A stretch of DNA of 60,887 nt, taken from positions 1 through 60,887 of the forward strand of contig JAMCWB010000047.1 in assembly GCA_023475025.1 (NCBI GenBank), read 5' to 3'. The DNA comes from Gammaproteobacteria bacterium (lineage in GTDB: Bacteria > Pseudomonadota > Gammaproteobacteria > Pseudomonadales > Pseudomonadaceae). The translations under genes and the position numbers were made by a program. The notes beneath the pieces are model-generated. The model was not told the origin of the DNA. It did not search any database and saw only the letters and a list, made by a program, of their open reading frames with translations. Below are positions 17,544-26,907 of this stretch, piece after piece (the first letter of the stretch is position 1; every line of letters begins with the position of its first letter).

Positions 17544-18500
17544 TCAGAGTGCCAGTGGCAAGCCAATGCTGACCTTGCGGTGGTTGGCAAAGATGCGCTG
17601 GAAATGCCCGGGGTCCTTGACCAGAACGCCGGGCTGATCCTTGTGCTGCACTGCAGCCTGCTGGCGTGACAGCCAGAAGCGCAGCGCGGCGATCCGCAGC
17701 ATAGCCGGCCAGGCGTCGGCCTCTGCCGGGCTGAACGGGCGCAAGCGCGCATAACCGGTAAGCAGCGCACGGCTGCGGGCCGGGTCCAGCTGCTGAGCAG
17801 CATCCAGGCACCAGTCATTGCAGGCAATCGCCACGTCATACAGGGTGATGCCGGTATGCGCGTTGTAGAAGTCGATAATCCCGCTCAGGTGATGCCCGTC
17901 AAACATGACATTGTCGCGGAACAGGTCGGCATGCAGGATCGCTCGCGGCAAGGCCGGCGGGTTTTGTCGCCACTGGTTGATCATTACCAGTGTCTGCTGC
18001 AACTCCTCGCGCAGATCACGGTCATCCAGGGTCGCGACCAGAGCATCCCCTTCTTCAGCCAGCCAGTCCAGCCCGCGGTCGCTGCGCCTGTGCAGCAGGC
18101 TGTGGCTGCTGGCCTGATGCAATTGCGCGAGCGCCACGCCGACTGCCTGGCAATCACTCGGATTGGGCGCGCTCAGGTGTTTGCCCGGCAGGCGCGGCTG
18201 AAGCAATGCCGGACGGCCATTGAGTTGTTGCAGGCATTGCCCATTACTATCTGCAATGGCATAGGGGACTGGCAAGCCGGCAGCATGCAGCTCGGCCAGC
18301 AGGCTGATAAAGAAGTCCAGCTCCTGTGTCGGGCCACGTTCGACCAGGGTAAGTACAAACTCCCCCTGGCTGGTGGCAACGAAAAAGTTGCTGTTCTCGC
18401 TGCCGCCGGCAATGCCCTGGAAGTCCAGCAGTCGACCCAGTGCATAGCCGGCCAGAAAGTCTTCCAGTTGCTCACGGCTGACCGGGGTAAAGACGGACAT
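17544..18500 (-). CDS. thrB: homoserine kinase (APH-fold, ThrB2 type)
   Basis: 318 residues of the aminoglycoside-phosphotransferase-like fold. The glycine-rich entry is AGGSENSNFFVATSQGEFVLTL. Catalytic and metal motifs are HADLFRDNVMF and GIIDFYNAHTG. This is the pseudomonad type of homoserine kinase (PA5495-like), unrelated to the GHMP-type ThrB of E. coli; it makes O-phosphohomoserine for threonine. Start 18500 gives MSVFTPVSREQLEDFL, as in relatives. It ends three bases from convergent znuA and follows the DUF2782 gene by seven bases. Confidence 0.94.
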   Translation of the reverse strand: MSVFTPVSREQLEDFLAGYALGRLLDFQGIAGGSENSNFFVATSQGEFVLTLVERGPTQELDFFISLLAELHAAGLPVPYAIADSNGQCLQQLNGRPALLQPRLPGKHLSAPNPSDCQAVGVALAQLHQASSHSLLHRRSDRGLDWLAEEGDALVATLDDRDLREELQQTLVMINQWRQNPPALPRAILHADLFRDNVMFDGHHLSGIIDFYNAHTGITLYDVAIACNDWCLDAAQQLDPARSRALLTGYARLRPFSPAEADAWPAMLRIAALRFWLSRQQAAVQHKDQPGVLVKDPGHFQRIFANHRKVSIGLPLAL

Positions 18501-18507
18501 CAGCGCT

Positions 18508-18795
18508 TTACCACTCGAAGATTTTCCAGCTTGGAATGCGCAGCCCCTGCTGTACCTGGTCAGCGCGGGCAAAGTTACCGTCATCATCCACAGCTACCAG
18601 GAAGTAGGGTGGGCCGTTAGGTGGCGTGACCTTGATTGCGTAAAGAAAGCCATTCAGACGGTACTCTTCGACAATCCGGTCACCGTCCTGGCGAATGGTT
18701 ACTTCCGGCTCCCCGGGCAGGCTGTCCTGGGCCAGCAGTGGCAGGCTCAGAGCGAGCAGCAGGGCGCCGAGAACAAGGCGAAGTCGTGTGGTCAT
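18508..18795 (-). CDS. DUF2782 secreted protein
   Basis: A 95-residue protein with a clear signal peptide (LVLGALLLALSLPLLAQD) and a compact domain (VTIRQDGDRIVEEYRLNGFLYAIKVTPPNGPPYFLV). The family (DUF2782, as PA5494) has no known function. It is cotranscribed with thrB, a synteny seen in other pseudomonads. Its start lies 72 bases from divergent polA. Confidence 0.88.
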   Translation of the reverse strand: MTTRLRLVLGALLLALSLPLLAQDSLPGEPEVTIRQDGDRIVEEYRLNGFLYAIKVTPPNGPPYFLVAVDDDGNFARADQVQQGLRIPSWKIFEW

Positions 18796-18867
18796 GGTAC
18801 TCTTGTCCTTTATAGGTGTGACATCATCATTCTAGTCCTTTTTTCACTTGCATAGTTGATCCAGCGC

Positions 18868-21669
18868 ATGACCGACCACGCTCCATTGATTCTGGTAGAC
18901 GGCTCTTCCTACCTGTACCGCGCCTTTCACGCCCTGCCTCCGCTGACCACCTCGAAAGGGCAGCCGACGGGGGCGGTGAAAGGCGTGTTGAACATGCTCA
19001 AGAGTCTGCGCCGGCAGTATCCGAAAAGCCCTTTTGCTGTGGTATTCGATGCCAAGGGCGGGACTTTTCGTGATGAGCTGTTTGCCGAGTACAAGGCGCA
19101 GCGCCCGCCAATGCCGGATGACCTGCGCTCCCAGATCGAGCCCTTGCATGCCTGCGTGCGTGCCCTGGGCCTGCCCTTGCTCTGTGTTGAAGGCGTGGAG
19201 GCGGATGACGTCATCGGCACCCTGGCCCGACAAAGCGCAGCGGCCGGACGTGAAGTGGTGATTTCCACCGGTGACAAGGACATGGCGCAACTGGTGGATG
19301 AGCACATCACCCTGGTCAACACCATGACCAATACGGTTATGGATATTCAGGGTGTGCACGACAAGTTCGGCCTTGGCCCGGAATTGATCATCGACTACCT
19401 GGCGTTGATGGGTGACAAGGTCGACAACATTCCCGGTGTGCCGGGTGTGGGCGAGAAAACCGCGCTGGGCCTGTTGACCGGGATTGGTGGCGGCCTGGAT
19501 GTGCTCTACGCCAACCTGGAACAGGTGCGTGAACTACCCATACGCGGCGCCAAGAAGCTGCCGGAAAAACTGCTGGAACACAAGGACATGGCCTACTTGT
19601 CCCACGAGCTGGCGACCATCAAGATTGATGTCGAGCTTGAGGTTCAGGTGGACGAGTTGCAGCCACAGACAGCAGATAGTGACGCGCTGCTGGCGCTCTA
19701 TCGTGAGCTGGAGTTCAAGACCTGGATGGATGAGCTACTGCGCGCGCAACGCAGTGATGAGTCCAGCGAGGCGCGTAACAATAATGATGCCCTGACGCCT
19801 GAAGAAGCTGAGGCTGGTGCCGAAGCGGCAGCTGACGCTCCAGCAGACGCAGTTGTCGAGACGGATTATCAGATCATCCTCGAACAGGCTGACTTTGATC
19901 GCTGGGTCGACAAGCTCAAGCAGGCCGAACTCTTTGCCTTTGATACCGAAACCACCAGCGTGCATGCCCAGTTGGCTGAGCTGGTGGGTATCTCGCTGGC
20001 GGTCAGCCCGCATGAGGCAGCCTATATTCCGCTAGCACACACCTACATGGGTGCGCCCGATCAACTGGACCGTGACAAGGTACTGGCCGCACTCAAGCCG
20101 CTACTGGAAGACCCGAACAAGCCGAAAGTGGCGCAGCACGCCAAATACGACATCAATGTACTGGAGCGCTGCGGCATTCAGGTGTGTGGCGTGCAGTTCG
20201 ATACCATGCTGGAATCCTATGTGCTGGACGCCACTGCCACCCGGCATGATATGGACAGTCTGGCGCTCAAGTACCTGGGGCGCAGCACCACCCGCTTTGC
20301 CGATATCGCCGGCAAGGGCGCCAAGCAACTGACCTTTGACCAGATCGCGCTGGAGCAGGCCGGCCCGTATGCCGCCGAAGACGCAGATATTACCCTGCAA
20401 TTGCATCAGCACCTGTGGCCACGGCTGCAAGCCGAACCGGGCCTGGCGAAGGTATTGCAGGACATTGAAATGCCGTTGGTGCCGGTACTGGCACGTATCG
20501 AACGTAATGGTGCGCTGGTCGATCCCAAGCTGTTGGGTGTGCAAAGCCGCGAGCTGGGCGAGAAAATGCTCGACCTGCAGCAGCAGGCCTACGACCTGGC
20601 CGGCCAGGAATTCAACCTCGGCTCGCCCAAGCAGCTGGGTGTGATCCTGTATGAGAAGCAGGGGCTACCGGTGATCAGCAAGACCGCCAAGGGCCAGCCC
20701 TCAACGGCTGAATCGGTCCTGGCGGAGTTGGCCGAGCAGGGCTACGAGCTGCCGCAGGTGATCATGCAGTACCGCACCGTCAGCAAGTTGAAGAGCACCT
20801 ACACTGACCGCCTGCCAGAGCAGATCAATCCACGCACGCAGCGCATTCATACCAGCTATCACCAGGCGGTCACCGCAACCGGGCGTCTGTCGTCTTCGGA
20901 CCCCAATTTGCAGAATATCCCGATTCGTACGACTGAGGGGCGGCGTATTCGTCAAGCCTTTATAGCCCCTGAAGGCTACCGGCTGGTGGCCGCTGACTAT
21001 TCACAGATCGAGCTGCGGATCATGGCGCATCTGGCGCAGGACCCCGGCCTGCTGGAAGCCTTCCGCAATAATCTGGATGTGCACAAGGCTACTGCCGCAG
21101 AGGTCTTCGGCGTGCCGCTGGACGAGGTAACCGCTGATCAGCGCCGCCGTTCCAAGGCGATCAACTTCGGTTTGATCTACGGCATGAGCGCCTTTGGCCT
21201 GGCCAAGCAGATCGATGTTGATCGCAAACAGGCGCAGGAATATATCGACCGTTATTTCGAGCGTTACCCCGGCGTGCTGGCTTACATGGAGCGCACGCGC
21301 CAGCAGGCTGCAGAGCAGGGCTACGTGGAAACCCTTTATGGTCGCCGCCTTTACCTGCCGGACATCCATGCCCGGAATCAGGCCTTGCGCAAGGGCGCCG
21401 AGCGTACCGCGATCAACGCGCCGATGCAGGGTACAGCAGCGGACATCATCAAGCGCGCCATGCTGGCCGTCGATGCCTGGCTGCTGGAGAGCAAGCTGGA
21501 TGCGCGCATGGTCATGCAGGTGCACGATGAACTGGTACTGGAAGTGCGTGCTGAACAGCTCGAAGCTCTGACCGAGGGTCTGCGCAAGTACATGAGCGAA
21601 GCGGCCGAACTGGATGTGCCTTTGGTGGTTGATGTGGGTGTGGGTGATAACTGGGACCAGGCGCACTGA
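18868..21669 (+). CDS. polA: DNA polymerase I
   Basis: 933 residues with three domains. The 5'-nuclease domain (about 1-290) has [38 protein letters not shown] and [18 protein letters not shown]. The 3'-5' exonuclease domain (about 330-520) keeps its acidic residues ([28 protein letters not shown]), so proofreading is probably intact. The polymerase domain has motif A DYSQIELR (near 710), motif [20 protein letters not shown] and motif [10 protein letters not shown] (near 886). A Glu/Ala-rich linker joins the first two. The gene repairs DNA and removes primers. No strong ribosome site was seen; ATG 18868 fits the family start [15 protein letters not shown]. Confidence 0.97.
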   Translation: MTDHAPLILVDGSSYLYRAFHALPPLTTSKGQPTGAVKGVLNMLKSLRRQYPKSPFAVVFDAKGGTFRDELFAEYKAQRPPMPDDLRSQIEPLHACVRALGLPLLCVEGVEADDVIGTLARQSAAAGREVVISTGDKDMAQLVDEHITLVNTMTNTVMDIQGVHDKFGLGPELIIDYLALMGDKVDNIPGVPGVGEKTALGLLTGIGGGLDVLYANLEQVRELPIRGAKKLPEKLLEHKDMAYLSHELATIKIDVELEVQVDELQPQTADSDALLALYRELEFKTWMDELLRAQRSDESSEARNNNDALTPEEAEAGAEAAADAPADAVVETDYQIILEQADFDRWVDKLKQAELFAFDTETTSVHAQLAELVGISLAVSPHEAAYIPLAHTYMGAPDQLDRDKVLAALKPLLEDPNKPKVAQHAKYDINVLERCGIQVCGVQFDTMLESYVLDATATRHDMDSLALKYLGRSTTRFADIAGKGAKQLTFDQIALEQAGPYAAEDADITLQLHQHLWPRLQAEPGLAKVLQDIEMPLVPVLARIERNGALVDPKLLGVQSRELGEKMLDLQQQAYDLAGQEFNLGSPKQLGVILYEKQGLPVISKTAKGQPSTAESVLAELAEQGYELPQVIMQYRTVSKLKSTYTDRLPEQINPRTQRIHTSYHQAVTATGRLSSSDPNLQNIPIRTTEGRRIRQAFIAPEGYRLVAADYSQIELRIMAHLAQDPGLLEAFRNNLDVHKATAAEVFGVPLDEVTADQRRRSKAINFGLIYGMSAFGLAKQIDVDRKQAQEYIDRYFERYPGVLAYMERTRQQAAEQGYVETLYGRRLYLPDIHARNQALRKGAERTAINAPMQGTAADIIKRAMLAVDAWLLESKLDARMVMQVHDELVLEVRAEQLEALTEGLRKYMSEAAELDVPLVVDVGVGDNWDQAH

Positions 21670-21687
21670 TCACCACCGGATCATTTT

Positions 21688-21707
21688 GGGCTGCTTATAA
21701 GCAGCCC
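21688..21707. terminator. palindrome after polA
   Basis: A perfect 20-bp palindrome (arms GGGCTGCTTA) begins 19 bases after the polA stop. No T-run follows, so it is more likely a processed 3' end or weak terminator than a complete intrinsic one. Confidence 0.4.
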
Positions 21708-21741
21708 GGCTCTGATAACTTATCCGTCTGGAAGTTTTTTT

Positions 21742-21768
21742 GAACTAAACCCGACCGGGCCCGTCAGA
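21742..21768 (+). promoter_or_regulatory. AlgU (sigma-22)-like promoter of the polA-engB sRNA
   Basis: GAACTA, a 16-bp spacer, then TCAGA, close to the AlgU/RpoE consensus GAACTT-N16/17-TCTGA. ErsA of P. aeruginosa is AlgU-dependent (recalled). Transcription would start near 21775. Confidence 0.6.
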
Positions 21769-21774
21769 TTAATT

Positions 21775-21908
21775 GAATGGCTGGTAAGCCTTTCATGCTC
21801 CCTAGATGTGATTTAGTGTTGGCAGATCCAACCGGGCACGATTTCCTAGCACAGCCCGGTTGTTAGACCCCGAACTTTTCCTCCCCATAGAAGTTCGGGG
21901 TTTTTTTT
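21775..21908 (+). ncRNA. ersA: probable ErsA-type small regulatory RNA
   Basis: This gene-free interval between polA and engB holds an AlgU-like promoter and, about 93 bases after the predicted start, a strong intrinsic terminator: stem CCCCGAACTT (21868-21877) with AAGTTCGGGG (21891-21900), then eight T. The implied transcript is about 134 nt. ErsA of P. aeruginosa lies at this locus (the position of Spot 42 in E. coli), is about 132 nt and responds to envelope stress through AlgU. Identity rests on synteny, size and promoter type; primary-sequence homology was not tested. CTCCCC in the terminator loop may be an Hfq or seed region (speculative). Confidence 0.7.
21868..21908 (+). terminator. 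intrinsic terminator of the sRNA
   Basis: A ten-base-pair stem (CCCCGAACTT with AAGTTCGGGG) around a 13-base C/T-rich loop, followed by eight T. Confidence 0.9.
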
Positions 21909-21963
21909 ACCCGCAGCACCGGTTCTTGGTCAGGTAGCAATCACGGCAATGAAGTGACCGCAA

Positions 21964-22614
21964 TCAGAATGAATTGGGGTCTGTCCCTGATTGATCATCC
22001 TCGGCGAATAACCACTGTTCCAGTTGCTTATGCGCAGTCTCGATGCCTTCGCGCTTGGGTGAGGAAAACAGCTGTACGCTGACCTGGTCGCCAAAACTTT
22101 TCCGGACTTCCGCTTGCACCTTCAGCAGGGTGTTTTTTGCTGCACCATATTTCAGCTTGTCGGCTTTGCTGAGCAAAATATGTAACGGCATTTCTGCCCG
22201 TTGGGCCCAGTCCAGCATCATGGTGTCAAAGGGGCCCAAGGGGTGACGGACGTCCATGACCAGGACCAGCCCGACCAGCGACTGGCGCTGGCTCAGGTAG
22301 GCATCCAGGTGACGCTGCCAATGGTCTTTCAGCGCCAGTGGTACCTTGGCGTAACCGTAACCGGGCAGGTCAACCAGGCGCCGCTGCTCGTCCAGCTGGA
22401 AAAAGTTGATCAACTGCGTACGCCCCGGGGTTTTCGAGGTGCGCGCCAGACGGGCATGGGTCAGGGTATTCAGTGCGCTCGACTTGCCGGCATTGGAGCG
22501 CCCGGCAAAGGCGACCTCGCGACCCCAGTCGGGTGGGCATTGCTCCAGCTTGTCCGCGCTTTTGATAAAGGTGGACTGTTGGCAGAGTGTTACCAGAGGT
22601 GTCGAAGCGGGCAT
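21964..22614 (-). CDS. engB: ribosome-biogenesis GTPase EngB/YsxC (YihA)
   Basis: A 216-residue GTPase needed for 50S subunit assembly. G1 is [10 protein letters not shown]2 includes [12 protein letters not shown]3 is [11 protein letters not shown]4 is SKADKL and G5 is in [10 protein letters not shown]. The sequence reads as full-length. It is transcribed towards the sRNA and polA, as in PAO1. Confidence 0.96.
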   Translation of the reverse strand: MPASTPLVTLCQQSTFIKSADKLEQCPPDWGREVAFAGRSNAGKSSALNTLTHARLARTSKTPGRTQLINFFQLDEQRRLVDLPGYGYAKVPLALKDHWQRHLDAYLSQRQSLVGLVLVMDVRHPLGPFDTMMLDWAQRAEMPLHILLSKADKLKYGAAKNTLLKVQAEVRKSFGDQVSVQLFSSPKREGIETAHKQLEQWLFAEDDQSGTDPNSF

Positions 22615-22717
22615 GTTGAATCCGTTACTTGGGAGAATCAGGGCGTCAGGTCATTCACCTGGGGTGCCAGCTTAGTATATACTGCTGCGGTTTTATATCT
22701 GGACTGAATGCCTATTT

Positions 22718-22733
22718 GCACCTGATCAGGTGC
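22718..22733. promoter_or_regulatory. perfect 16-bp palindrome between engB and the cytochrome c4 gene
   Basis: GCACCTGATCAGGTGC is perfectly palindromic and lies 154 bases before the cytochrome start, in the 272-bp divergent region. The rest of that region has AT-rich GTATATAC around 22675 and no gene I can support. It may be an operator; no regulator is assigned. Confidence 0.4.
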
Positions 22734-22886
22734 GCCCTTGGCGCAGATGCCAGTGGACAGCAGCGGGTCAGGCTGATTGAATGCTTACCCAAGCTACCAT
22801 TCTGGCTTGCTGCCGGGCCCGGAAGGGGCTGGTATTGAGGCAAGCAGGACCACATTATTTTAATACAGCCGTTATTGGATTAGCCG

Positions 22887-23501
22887 ATGAATAAACTACT
22901 TGTCAGTCTGGTATTGTCTCTCGGGATCGCCGGCACAGCCCATGCTGCTGAATTTGGCGATGCCGACGCCGGGTCAGAGAAAGTGGCAACCTGTAATGCC
23001 TGCCATGCAGCCGATGGTAATAGCGTTACTCCGACCTTCCCGAAACTGGCTGGCATGGGCCAGCACTATCTGTTCAAGCAGATGGTTGATGTGCGCGAAG
23101 GGCGGCGTGAAATTGTCGAGATGACCGGTATGCTCGATAATATGAGCGATGAGGACTTGCGTGATATCGCGGCCTTCTATGCTTCGCAAACCATGACACT
23201 GGGTGTTGCTGATCCTGAACTGTACGAGCGTGGCCGTGCCATCTACCGTGGTGGTAACATGGAAACCGGTCTGCCGGCTTGCATCGGCTGTCATTCACCG
23301 ACGGGTCTGGGTAACGATCCGGCCGGCTACCCGCGTCTGGCTGGTCAGCATGCTGACTATATTGCTGCGCAGCTGGTCAAGTTCCGTGAGCACGAGCGTA
23401 CCAATGATGGTGACAGCGAAGTGATGCGTACCATTGCCGGCCGCTTGAGCAACCGTGATATTGAAGCGGTCTCCAACTATATCCAGGGCTTGCGCCCCTG
23501 A
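22887..23501 (+). CDS. dihaem cytochrome c4
   Basis: 204 residues, periplasmic (signal peptide LLVSLVLSLGIAGTAHA). It has two class I cytochrome c domains with haem motifs CNACH (Cys36, Cys39, His40) and CIGCH (Cys132, Cys135, His136), and candidate Met ligands later in each half. Cytochrome c4 carries electrons to cytochrome c oxidases, including cbb3 and possibly the aa3 enzyme encoded in this window. It ends at a strong terminator and is followed by dsbA, as in PAO1 (PA5490-PA5489). Confidence 0.95.
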   Translation: MNKLLVSLVLSLGIAGTAHAAEFGDADAGSEKVATCNACHAADGNSVTPTFPKLAGMGQHYLFKQMVDVREGRREIVEMTGMLDNMSDEDLRDIAAFYASQTMTLGVADPELYERGRAIYRGGNMETGLPACIGCHSPTGLGNDPAGYPRLAGQHADYIAAQLVKFREHERTNDGDSEVMRTIAGRLSNRDIEAVSNYIQGLRP

Positions 23502-23535
23502 CGCAAGCATTGCGGGATATTGCTGGACGCTGTGC

Positions 23536-23563
23536 AAAAAGGGTGGCATCTGCCACCCTTTTT
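23536..23563 (+). terminator. intrinsic terminator after cytochrome c4
   Basis: GGGTGGCA and TGCCACCC form an eight-base stem with a two-base TC gap (the effective loop must open the inner pairs). The arms are flanked by five A and five T, so it can work in both directions. Confidence 0.88.
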
Positions 23564-23663
23564 GCTGTCTATTGACTGCAGATCCTGGTGGCTGGGTGGA
23601 ATCTTTTACCCGCTGACAGGTCCTAGTCACAGCAAGAAGAATAACTGCCAACAGGAGATGTAG

Positions 23664-24290
23664 ATGCGAGCGTGGATTTCGGTAATGACAATTGCCCTGC
23701 TGGGCACGGTAGCCAGTGTACAGGCGGAGGAGTTTCAGGCCGGTGTGCATTATGTCGAGCTGCCGGCGCAGGCACCGACCCAGCATGAAGACCGGGTCGA
23801 GGTCGCTGAACTGTTCTGGTATGGCTGCGGCGGCTGTAATGCGTTTGAGCCCTACATCCAGGCCTGGAAGCCGGACCTGCCGGAAGATACCTATCTGCGA
23901 CTGGTGCCTGCCATGTTTGGTGGCACCTGGAACACCCATGGTCAGCTGTACTTTACGCTGGAAAGCCTGGGCAAGCTGGATGAGACCCATGAAGCGATAT
24001 ACCGTGCCCTGCATCAGGATGGTCGCCGCATGACAGAGATGAGCGAAATGCTGGCTGTGCTGGAGCCATATGGGGTTGAGGCCGAGGCTTTCGAGCGCGC
24101 CTGGGGTTCATTTGGCGTGCGCAGCAAGATGAACCAGGCCGAGCAGTTGGCGCGTAACTACCGGGCGACCGGGGTACCAACGCTGATTGTGAATGGTAAA
24201 TACCGTATTGAAAGTGGTGCCGCCGGCAGCTTCGAGAAGATGCTGGAAATTGCTGACTACCTGGTTGAAAGAGAGCGTCAGGCTCTTTGA
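23664..24290 (+). CDS. dsbA: thiol:disulfide interchange protein DsbA (atypical CGGC active site)
   Basis: A 208-residue periplasmic thiol oxidase with signal peptide (cleaved near SVQAEE), thioredoxin fold with helical insert, and the cis-Pro loop in TGVPTLIVNG. The active site is Cys55-Gly-Gly-Cys58 (FWYGCGGCNAFEP), where DsbA normally has CPHC. The dipeptide between the cysteines tunes redox potential and DsbB recognition, so this enzyme may be less oxidising than a classical DsbA. The rest reads as an intact DsbA, and dsbB at 56368 has a normal CPLC. AACAGGAG precedes the start. Confidence 0.93.
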   Translation: MRAWISVMTIALLGTVASVQAEEFQAGVHYVELPAQAPTQHEDRVEVAELFWYGCGGCNAFEPYIQAWKPDLPEDTYLRLVPAMFGGTWNTHGQLYFTLESLGKLDETHEAIYRALHQDGRRMTEMSEMLAVLEPYGVEAEAFERAWGSFGVRSKMNQAEQLARNYRATGVPTLIVNGKYRIESGAAGSFEKMLEIADYLVERERQAL

Positions 24291-24301
24291 GGGAGGCATA
24301 G

Positions 24302-25171
24302 ATGGCTGCTGACCGCCCGCTGTGGCGGCGCTCGCGCAATGGCCTGATGGTGCCGGCCACTGCACAGGTCAATCACCTGTGCAGTGAGAGCATTGATTGC
24401 CTGCCGGATGTGTTGAGGCTGCTCAGCTTCAATATTCAGGTGGGCATCAATACGCAGCGCTACCATCACTATGTCACCAAAAGCTGGCAGCACTTGCTGC
24501 CCCACGCCGGGCGTCACCTGACGCTGGGGCAGATTGCCCGTCTGCTGAATAATTTCGATCTGGTTGCGTTGCAGGAGGTGGATGGCGGCAGCCTGCGCTC
24601 CGGTTATGTCAATCAGGTCGAGCACCTGGCCCGTGAAGGCCAGTTTCGCTACTGGTATCAGCAGCTCAACCGTAACCTCGGGCGTTTCGCCCAACATTCC
24701 AATGGCTTGCTCAGCCGCTATGCACCCGGATTGCTGGAAGATCACAAGTTGCCCGGTTTTATGCCCGGTCGAGGAGCAATCTTTACCCGCTTTGGTGAGG
24801 GTGAGGATGCCTTGCTGGTGGTGATGATGCATCTCGCACTCAGTACTCGGGCACGGGCGAGCCAGTTGAGCTACATCCGCGAGCGCATTGCCGACTATCG
24901 GCATGTGGTGTTGATGGGGGATATGAATACCCACGCCGAGGATCTGCTTGAGCATTCACCCCTGCGTGGCAGTGCGTTGCATGCGGCTGAATTGCCGGGC
25001 ACCTTCCCCAGCTGGAAACCTGCGCGAGCGCTCGATCACATACTGCTGACGCCAAGCTTGAGCATTGAACAGGTTGATGTACTGCCGCTGGCGATTTCCG
25101 ATCACTTGCCGGTTTCCATGCACATACGTTTACCGGCAGGCTTGCGTAGTCAAAATCAGGCTGGCAACTGA
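24302..25171 (+). CDS. endonuclease/exonuclease/phosphatase family protein
   Basis: 289 residues of the EEP superfamily. The metal and catalytic motifs are visible in order: LLSFNIQVG, ALQEVDGG, GDMNTHAEDLL, ALDHILL and ISDHLPVSM. Members cut nucleic acid or hydrolyse phosphodiesters; the substrate here is unknown. No signal peptide is seen. GGGAGG sits five bases before the ATG, 11 bases after dsbA, so it is probably cotranscribed. A strong inverted repeat lies in its first 30 codons. It corresponds to PA5488 (recalled). Confidence 0.9.
   Translation: MAADRPLWRRSRNGLMVPATAQVNHLCSESIDCLPDVLRLLSFNIQVGINTQRYHHYVTKSWQHLLPHAGRHLTLGQIARLLNNFDLVALQEVDGGSLRSGYVNQVEHLAREGQFRYWYQQLNRNLGRFAQHSNGLLSRYAPGLLEDHKLPGFMPGRGAIFTRFGEGEDALLVVMMHLALSTRARASQLSYIRERIADYRHVVLMGDMNTHAEDLLEHSPLRGSALHAAELPGTFPSWKPARALDHILLTPSLSIEQVDVLPLAISDHLPVSMHIRLPAGLRSQNQAGN
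24358..24386 (+). promoter_or_regulatory. perfect 12-bp hairpin inside the start of the EEP gene
   Basis: CACTGCACAGGT and ACCTGTGCAGTG are exact complements around CAATC, at codons 19-29 of the EEP gene. Such a stable early-CDS stem could slow translation, mark an RNase site or act as a DNA operator. It is coding sequence, so the match is partly constrained by protein. Confidence 0.4.
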
Positions 25172-25248
25172 GTCCTTAAACCCTATACTCTTGATTGTTG
25201 GTGGCAGACTCTCATGAGGCCCTGCTGCGCATTTAATAGGGATACAGC

Positions 25249-26901
25249 ATGACGGAAAGCCGCCACTCGAATCCACGAGAGGATGATTCAGGTTTCTCAC
25301 CCGCTGCGGCTGAGGAGGTCTTCAAACGTGGATTGGTACGCCTGAGTATTGCTGCTGCCGGCGTGGATCCACTGCTGGACAAACGCCTGCAACAACTGCG
25401 CGCAGCCTTGCGCAGTGACTCCCCAGCCAGTGAAATGGCCGAACTACTGCCGGAACTTGAGCGTGCTGTGCTGGCTTATGATGCCGAACGCGAGCAGCGT
25501 ATGGCTTCGATCGCTTCCTATCTGAGCCTGCTGGTCGAGCAGTTGCTTGAACAAGAGCCGCCGCCAGAAACCCGCAAGACCCTCAAATCCATTCGTGCCC
25601 GGCTCAGCGGATCCATGCATTATGCGGCCTCCTATTACGAAGTGCTTGAGCAGTTGGTGCCCGCGCAAGCGCAGACCCTGAACAAGGGTACTGTCAGCCC
25701 TGGTCGCGGGGGCTTGTTGTCCCGGTTGTTCCAGCGCGGTCATGAGCCGGCAGGTGCTGACGGGGAAGGGCTACCGGGTGATGAAGAAGCGCCCAGGCAG
25801 TCGGCGGTGAATGCGAGCGTTGTTCACCCCGGCGTGATCAGCGATGAGGGCGCCAACTACACCCAGGTTGCGGCCCATGTCGAAGGTATTCTGCTGGACC
25901 TGCTGAACCAGCTTGAAGTGGGCGAACACCAGCAAAGCCTGCGTGATCATCTCAAGCTGCGCATTACCGCCGGCTTGAACTGGTACGAGCTGGCCGCCGT
26001 TCTGGACAAGTTGAGCCAATTGATCCTGTTGGCGCAACAAAGTCGGCAAGGTGATTTTGAGCGTTACCTGCAGCAGCTCAACGAGCGCCTGGCGCAGTTT
26101 CAGGGCAATCTGGAAGATACCCATTCGGCCTACAACGGCTCACTGGATGCCGGTGCCGAGCTGGAAGGGGCCATCCGCGATCAGGTTGAGGGTTTGCACG
26201 AGGATGTGCGTGAAGCCTCGGATCTCAACAGTCTCAAGGCGACCGTGGAAAGCAAGCTGAACCACCTGCTTGAGGATGTCGAAGAGGCACGCTCTGTCCG
26301 GCAGCAGCGTGAGCAGGAGGTCAGTCAGCGTCTGGCGGTGATGGTCGAGCGCATCCAGGTCATGGAGGTCGAGGCGCAGGCATTTCGCAAGCACCTGGAA
26401 GAGCAGCGCGAACGCTCCTTACTCGATAATCTGACGGGTATGCCCAATCGCGCCGGGCTGCAGAAACGGATGGAAGAGGAGTATGAGCGTTGGCAACGCT
26501 ATGGCGGTCAGTTGCTGCTGGCGGTGCTCGATGTTGATCACTTCAAGGGCATTAACGATAACTTCGGTCATCTGGCCGGGGACAAGGTGTTGCGGCTGAT
26601 TGCCCAGCAACTGTCGCGGCGCTTGCGCAAAAGTGATTTTATCGGTCGCTTCGGTGGCGAGGAATTTGTGTTGTTGTTGCCGGGTACCAGCCCGGAACAG
26701 GGCGAAACCGTGCTTGAGGCCTTGCGCAGTGGCATTGAGGAATGCCCGTTCCATTTCAAGAATGAGCGGGTCACCATTACCGTATCTATCGGCTTTACCG
26801 ATTTCCGGCAGGGTGACGAACTGGATGTGGTGTTTGAACGCGCGGACAAGGCGATGTATGCGGCCAAAGAAGCGGGCCGTAATCGTCTGATTCGTGCCTG
26901 A
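25249..26901 (+). CDS. dgcH: diguanylate cyclase (GGDEF)
   Basis: 550 residues, soluble. A long N-terminal helical region (about 1-400, with heptad-like Gln/Leu/Glu-rich stretches and coiled coil near 340-400) is followed by a GGDEF domain (about 410-550). The active loop GGEEF is at 469-473 and the inhibitory I-site RKSD at 460-463, so the enzyme should make c-di-GMP from two GTP with product inhibition. Place and architecture match PA5487 (DgcH). The N-terminal domain type and its signal are unknown. It follows the EEP gene after 77 bases and converges on the photolyase gene with six bases between. Confidence 0.93.
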   Translation: MTESRHSNPREDDSGFSPAAAEEVFKRGLVRLSIAAAGVDPLLDKRLQQLRAALRSDSPASEMAELLPELERAVLAYDAEREQRMASIASYLSLLVEQLLEQEPPPETRKTLKSIRARLSGSMHYAASYYEVLEQLVPAQAQTLNKGTVSPGRGGLLSRLFQRGHEPAGADGEGLPGDEEAPRQSAVNASVVHPGVISDEGANYTQVAAHVEGILLDLLNQLEVGEHQQSLRDHLKLRITAGLNWYELAAVLDKLSQLILLAQQSRQGDFERYLQQLNERLAQFQGNLEDTHSAYNGSLDAGAELEGAIRDQVEGLHEDVREASDLNSLKATVESKLNHLLEDVEEARSVRQQREQEVSQRLAVMVERIQVMEVEAQAFRKHLEEQRERSLLDNLTGMPNRAGLQKRMEEEYERWQRYGGQLLLAVLDVDHFKGINDNFGHLAGDKVLRLIAQQLSRRLRKSDFIGRFGGEEFVLLLPGTSPEQGETVLEALRSGIEECPFHFKNERVTITVSIGFTDFRQGDELDVVFERADKAMYAAKEAGRNRLIRA

Positions 26902-26907
26902 CGCAAT

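Noticed and set aside
21688..21707. Classical rho-independent terminator for polA
   Set aside because: The palindrome has almost no loop and no T-run, so it is listed only as a weak candidate.
22629..22838. Short plus-strand frame of 69 codons upstream of cytochrome c4
   Set aside because: No ribosome site or family likeness, and it crosses the engB/cytochrome control region.
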